From positions 1 through 41,932 of the forward strand of contig CALQKQ020000001.1 in assembly GCA_943331195.2 (NCBI GenBank): DNA of 41,932 bases, given 5' to 3'. Shown piece by piece: positions 38,848 through 41,932 of the stretch (positions are counted from its first letter, which is position 1; each line of letters starts with the position of its first letter). Position numbers and translations under genes: made by a program. Source of the DNA: Akkermansia muciniphila (lineage in GTDB: Bacteria > Verrucomicrobiota > Verrucomicrobiia > Verrucomicrobiales > V1-33). The notes under the pieces were generated by a model. The model had not been told where the DNA came from and did not search any database. It was given only the letters and a program-made list of their open reading frames with translations.

Positions 38848-40047
38848 TTAGGCGGCCGCGTCCTGAGGCGCGCGCTCCTTGACCAGCATCAAGGAGGCGA
38901 TCAGGATGAGAACTGCCGAGCCCGCCGCAGTGGGGCCGACCCCAAAACGGGCCGCGCAGGCGAAGGCCGCGAAGGGCGCAATCAGGCCGCGCGCGCCGGT
39001 GAGAAACGTGTGCACCGCCATGTAATCGGTGACCCGCTCCGGCGGTGCCACCTTGGTGACCCACAGGCTCCAGGCCAGATCCGCTCCCGCATTGGCGATC
39101 CCAAATAAAATAGCCCCCGCCCAAAGGCCCAAGGATCCGCCGCCCGTGAAAAAGGAGAGGATTCCTAGCATGAAGCCGGTGTTAAGGAGGATGCGCAGGG
39201 TAAAGAAAGGCATGCGGTCAAAGAGGCGGCCCCACCCCCGGGTGCACAGCAAGCGCGCGGCGTTAGGGATGATGGTGGTGAAGAGGGCGATGTCGGTGGC
39301 GGCGAGGTGCAGGCCGTAGCGCTCGTTGGCGAGGTATTCCACGCGGAGGGGAAACATCACGAGATTGCCAAATCCCATGAACATCCAGCTGATCAGGGTA
39401 AGGCGGAAGAGCCGATCCTGCCGCACCCAGCGGAACGCCCGCAGGGGATGGCGCCCCGCGCTGCCCACCAGGGGCACCGCAGGCAACTGCCAAACGCAGA
39501 TCGCATTGAGCAGCAGGGCCACGCCATAGACCGCGAGAATGCCGCGGAAGTTAGCGGGATCCGCCTGGAGCACCCGGCCCGCGACCCACGCGAAGGAAAC
39601 GCTAGCAAGGATCCGGACGACGATGTTGCGGGAGAACAGGTCGCCGCGGCACTCCGCGCGGTAATTTTCGCTGTAAATCGTCGCCATGAAGGGAGCGGTG
39701 GCCGCGACGCAGAGAAAGCCCAGGCCCGCCCCACTCAAAAAAACAGTTAGATCGGGGACGAGGGCCGCGAGGAGCAGTCCGAGGGCACCGAGCCCGAAGA
39801 GGGCGGCGGCGGCGCGCTGGGCGTGCCAGCCCAGGGCGGCAGCCGCACTCACTAACAAGGGCGTGAGGAGCAAGCCGGCGCTGGAGGCCCCTTGGAGCAG
39901 TCCTTTTTGAAGGGGGTCGGCGCGAAACCAGCGCTCCGCGATGAGGAGGAGAAAGGTGACTTGGGCGGTTTCCAAGACGCCGCCAGCGAGGGCGCGCCAC
40001 CGTTCCAGGCGGAAAGTAGCGCGTTCGCGGGCGAGGATGGAAAGCAT
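38848..40047 (-). CDS. Major facilitator superfamily transporter
   Basis: A 399-residue membrane protein with about 11-12 hydrophobic helices arranged in two halves, typical of MFS permeases. Between the halves is a basic cytoplasmic loop (about 200-215, including RHPLRAFRWVRQDRLFR). A short loop after helix 2 (WHAQRAAAALFG) replaces the usual motif-A region. Membrane stretches include TVFLSGAGLGFLCVAATAPF and LWAGAILFGIANAGADLAW. No substrate-specific signature was recognised. It is divergent from acyP with 119 bases between starts, and converges with the NPCBM/PVC protein gene. It may export or import a small solute. Confidence 0.8.
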   Translation of the reverse strand: MLSILARERATFRLERWRALAGGVLETAQVTFLLLIAERWFRADPLQKGLLQGASSAGLLLTPLLVSAAAALGWHAQRAAAALFGLGALGLLLAALVPDLTVFLSGAGLGFLCVAATAPFMATIYSENYRAECRGDLFSRNIVVRILASVSFAWVAGRVLQADPANFRGILAVYGVALLLNAICVWQLPAVPLVGSAGRHPLRAFRWVRQDRLFRLTLISWMFMGFGNLVMFPLRVEYLANERYGLHLAATDIALFTTIIPNAARLLCTRGWGRLFDRMPFFTLRILLNTGFMLGILSFFTGGGSLGLWAGAILFGIANAGADLAWSLWVTKVAPPERVTDYMAVHTFLTGARGLIAPFAAFACAARFGVGPTAAGSAVLILIASLMLVKERAPQDAAA

Positions 40048-40166
40048 GGGAAGTTGTCATCTTCGCGCCAGGGGGTGGGCGCTGCACGGGGAAAAATCGG
40101 GTGCCCCCCGCGCGTTAGGGCTGCCATCTCGACTTGCCACGGGGTCGGGCTTGGCGATGATGGGCC

Positions 40167-40451
40167 ATGATCGCGCGACGGGTATTTTACAGTGGAAGAG
40201 TGCAGGGGGTGGGGTTTCGCTATGCGGTGAAGCAGTTAGCGGCGGGCTACGAGGTGTCCGGCTGGGTCAAGAACTTGCCGGACGGGCGGGTGGAGTTGTT
40301 GGCGCTGTCCCGGGAGGCGGAGGAGTTGCAGGCCTTTCTGGAGGAATTGCGGGAGAACTCGGCGGTGGCCCACCACATCAAAGAAGTGCAGGAGGAAGTG
40401 GTCTCGCCCGCCCCGCTGGGGATCACGGGCTTTTCCATAACAAAAGATTGA
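40167..40451 (+). CDS. acyP: Acylphosphatase
   Basis: A small cytosolic enzyme (94 residues) that hydrolyses acyl phosphates such as carbamoyl phosphate and 1,3-bisphosphoglycerate. The signature GRVQGVGFRYAV carries the phosphate-binding loop and catalytic Arg. GWVKNLPDGRVELLA carries the catalytic Asn. The C-terminal PLGITGFSITKD fits the usual G-F-x-I end. It is followed after 30 bases by the YhaM-like gene, so the two are probably co-transcribed. The coding strand is G-rich, in contrast to the C-rich plus-strand genes left of 30.7 kb. Confidence 0.94.
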   Translation: MIARRVFYSGRVQGVGFRYAVKQLAAGYEVSGWVKNLPDGRVELLALSREAEELQAFLEELRENSAVAHHIKEVQEEVVSPAPLGITGFSITKD

Positions 40452-40481
40452 TCCTGGCGGCGGATGGGCGAGAAGTAGCGC

Positions 40482-41537
40482 ATGGAACTCCTCAGCCTGC
40501 GCCAAATCCGGCAAGCCGCCTCCGATACCCCCATCGCGGCGGCAGTCCACGTGCAGGTGGAGCGGGCCCAATTGAAGCCTACCAAGAGCGGCTCGGAGTT
40601 TTTAGAGCTGAAACTCACCGATGCCACCGACCACGTGGTGCTGCGGGTTTGGGGCGACGCCCCAGCCTTCGCCCAAGCGCGGGCCTTGGGCGCCGGGGCC
40701 TTCATTGAAGTCCAGGGCGACTGGGCCACTAGCACCTATGGCCTGGAGCCGCGGCAGTGGAGCCTGCGCGGACTTGAAGCAGAAGAGCGCATGGCTTTGC
40801 TCGGGGGACCAGAGGATCTCCGCGTCAAGCAAGCGCGCGACTATGCCAACATCGTCGGCCTCATCGACGGCCTAACCGACCCCCGGCTGCGCGGACTGGG
40901 TCGCTTGTTTTTGGAAGAACACGGCGAGCGCTTCCGCCGCACCGGCGCCGCCCGAGAATACCACCACGCGCGCCGCGGCGGCTTGGTGGAACACGTCGCC
41001 CAAATGATGCGAGCGGCGGTGGCTTTGGCCCGCGTTTACCCTGACATCAATGTGGACCTGCTCGTCAGCGGGGTCCTCTTTCACGACTGCGGAAAGCTTT
41101 GGGAAAATTGCTATGAGCGCGAGGGCTTCACCATGCCCTACTCAGAACACGGCGAGCTGATGGGGCACATTCCTCTGGGGATTGAGCTCGTAAACCGCCT
41201 CTGGCGGCGGCTCCTCGAGGTGGACCCCTCCGCCGCTGCGCCCGAGGCGATGCCCCCAGCGGAGAGCGTGCGCCTGCACTTACTGCACCTCATTGGGGCC
41301 CACCACGGAGAGCACCAATTCGGCTCCCCCGTGCTGCCGCGGACGCCTGAGGCGATTTTGCTGCACCACGTCGACAATATCGATGCCAAGTTAGAGATGC
41401 TGGCGGAGACCTATGCGACGGCCCCGCTGCTGGCGCCGCAGGTGTTTGAGCGGCGGCGGCCCATGCCGGGGAATCCGGTGCGGCCATTGCCGGGCTATGC
41501 AGGGCCTGCGGAGGCCGGGGCGGCGGAGGAGAGCTGA
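40482..41537 (+). CDS. OB-fold/HD-domain 3'-5' exoribonuclease, YhaM-like
   Basis: A 351-residue protein with an N-terminal OB-fold (about 15-100, with FLELKLTDATDHVVLRVWGD) and a C-terminal HD metal-dependent hydrolase domain. The HD ligands are visible as H171 (GGLVEHVAQMM), H201-D202 (LLVSGVLFHDCGKLWE) and later His residues in SEHGELMGHI and LIGAHHGEHQFGSP; D-N-I-D-A-K (DNIDAKLEML) completes the site. This arrangement matches YhaM/CBF1, which trims RNA or single-stranded DNA from the 3' end. The last 25 residues are Gly/Ala/Pro-rich and probably disordered. It converges with pyrD, 20 bases between the two stops. Confidence 0.87.
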   Translation: MELLSLRQIRQAASDTPIAAAVHVQVERAQLKPTKSGSEFLELKLTDATDHVVLRVWGDAPAFAQARALGAGAFIEVQGDWATSTYGLEPRQWSLRGLEAEERMALLGGPEDLRVKQARDYANIVGLIDGLTDPRLRGLGRLFLEEHGERFRRTGAAREYHHARRGGLVEHVAQMMRAAVALARVYPDINVDLLVSGVLFHDCGKLWENCYEREGFTMPYSEHGELMGHIPLGIELVNRLWRRLLEVDPSAAAPEAMPPAESVRLHLLHLIGAHHGEHQFGSPVLPRTPEAILLHHVDNIDAKLEMLAETYATAPLLAPQVFERRRPMPGNPVRPLPGYAGPAEAGAAEES

Positions 41538-41557
41538 AGGCTGGGGCAGACGCCGCG

Positions 41558-41932
41558 TCAGGCCGCCGAGGCCAAGGCCGCCGCGCAGGCTTCAACGCAC
41601 TCCCTAACGAGGCGCGGGCCGCGGTAGATCAAGCCGGAATAGAGTTGCACCAGGGTGGCTCCCGCCTGCAGCTTGGCCGCAGCGTCGGCTCCGCTCATGG
41701 TGCCGCCAACGCCAATGATGGGAAGGGCGCCGTCGAGGTCGCGGGCTAAGCCAGCGATGAAAGCCGTGGCGCGTTCCGTTAGAGGGGCGCCGCTGAGGCC
41801 GCCCGCTTCGTTGCTGTGAGGCAGGCCTTCGGTGTGGGTGCGGCTGAGGGTGGTGTTGGTGGCGATGACGCCTTCCAGGCGCTCTTCCGCGAAGATCTGC
41901 GCCAGGCGGCGGCGGTGCTCGGGCTCGAGGTC
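41558..41932 (-). CDS. pyrD: Dihydroorotate dehydrogenase (quinone), C-terminal 124 residues
   Basis: The 3' end of a gene whose start lies beyond the right edge; the frame is open to base 41932. The membrane-associated class 2 enzyme oxidises dihydroorotate to orotate in pyrimidine synthesis, passing electrons to quinone. The visible part holds GVIATNTTLSR, then EAGGLSGAPLTERAT, then the FMN-phosphate-binding LPIIGVGGTMSGADAAAKLQAGA and VQLYSGLIYRGPRLV, which is characteristic of class 2. The C-terminus is short and Ala-rich. The catalytic residue region is not in the window. Confidence 0.95.
   Translation of the reverse strand, partial: DLEPEHRRRLAQIFAEERLEGVIATNTTLSRTHTEGLPHSNEAGGLSGAPLTERATAFIAGLARDLDGALPIIGVGGTMSGADAAAKLQAGATLVQLYSGLIYRGPRLVRECVEACAAALASAA

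Overview
The window looks like chromosomal DNA from a high-GC bacterium of the Verrucomicrobiota (PVC superphylum). The grounds are inference from gene content. There are two large secreted PVC-type beta-propeller/HEAT proteins (one with a CxxCH haem site), an FG-GAP/ASPIC giant protein, a GYF_2 membrane protein, an Obg GTPase with an acidic insertion, a sensor kinase with discoidin-like domains, and a 34-residue AURKAIP1/COX24-type ribosomal protein. I found no phage, plasmid or CRISPR signal. The only mobile-element traces are a decayed IS256-type transposase and short GTAG-headed REP-like palindromes.

Layout. 1-6.0 kb: the 5' part of a secreted protein and hisG (minus), then a sugar isomerase-like TIM barrel, the haem-binding PVC protein and a GYF_2 membrane protein (plus). 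6.0-7.0 kb: a non-coding scar with a tandem REP array and the IS256 remnant. 7.1-13.1 kb: a minus-strand run of pseudopilin-like protein, thyA, folA, argS and a soluble hybrid histidine kinase. 13.2-18.0 kb: a diacylglycerol-kinase-like lipid kinase and a 1225-residue FG-GAP protein (plus). 18.0-28.3 kb: a long minus-strand block of DAHP synthase, CFA-type methyltransferase, LolA-like carrier, discoidin-type sensor kinase, exo/endonuclease-phosphatase fold protein, PQQ-propeller protein, PrsW-like protease and rfbA. 28.5-30.7 kb: a nucleotide-sugar epimerase, the tiny ribosomal protein and mutM (plus). 30.7-31.2 kb: a gene-free, hairpin-rich island. 31.2-36.1 kb: RluE-type pseudouridine synthase, obgE and a secreted metzincin (minus). 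36.3-41.9 kb: an NPCBM/PVC propeller protein (plus), an MFS transporter (minus), acyP and a YhaM-like exonuclease (plus), and the 3' end of pyrD (minus).

How the genes fit together. Nucleotide metabolism and translation cluster in the thyA-folA-argS run; thyA and folA overlap by ATGA and probably supply dTMP and recycle the folate it oxidises. Several products are predicted to act in the envelope: LolA-like carrier, lipid methyltransferase, lipid kinase, PQQ propeller, PrsW, two PVC propeller proteins and the metzincin. RfbA and the epimerase point to surface polysaccharide synthesis, but no complete pathway is present. The two sensor kinases have no separate response regulator nearby.

Signals worth attention: the G/C strand bias of the plus strand reverses inside the 30.7-31.2 kb island; a terminator-like hairpin lies in the leader of DAHP synthase; GTAG-headed palindromes occur at two places; and the 34-codon ribosomal protein gene is easily missed. 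Positions, motifs and base counts were read by hand. Family names rest on recognised motifs, not on database searches.
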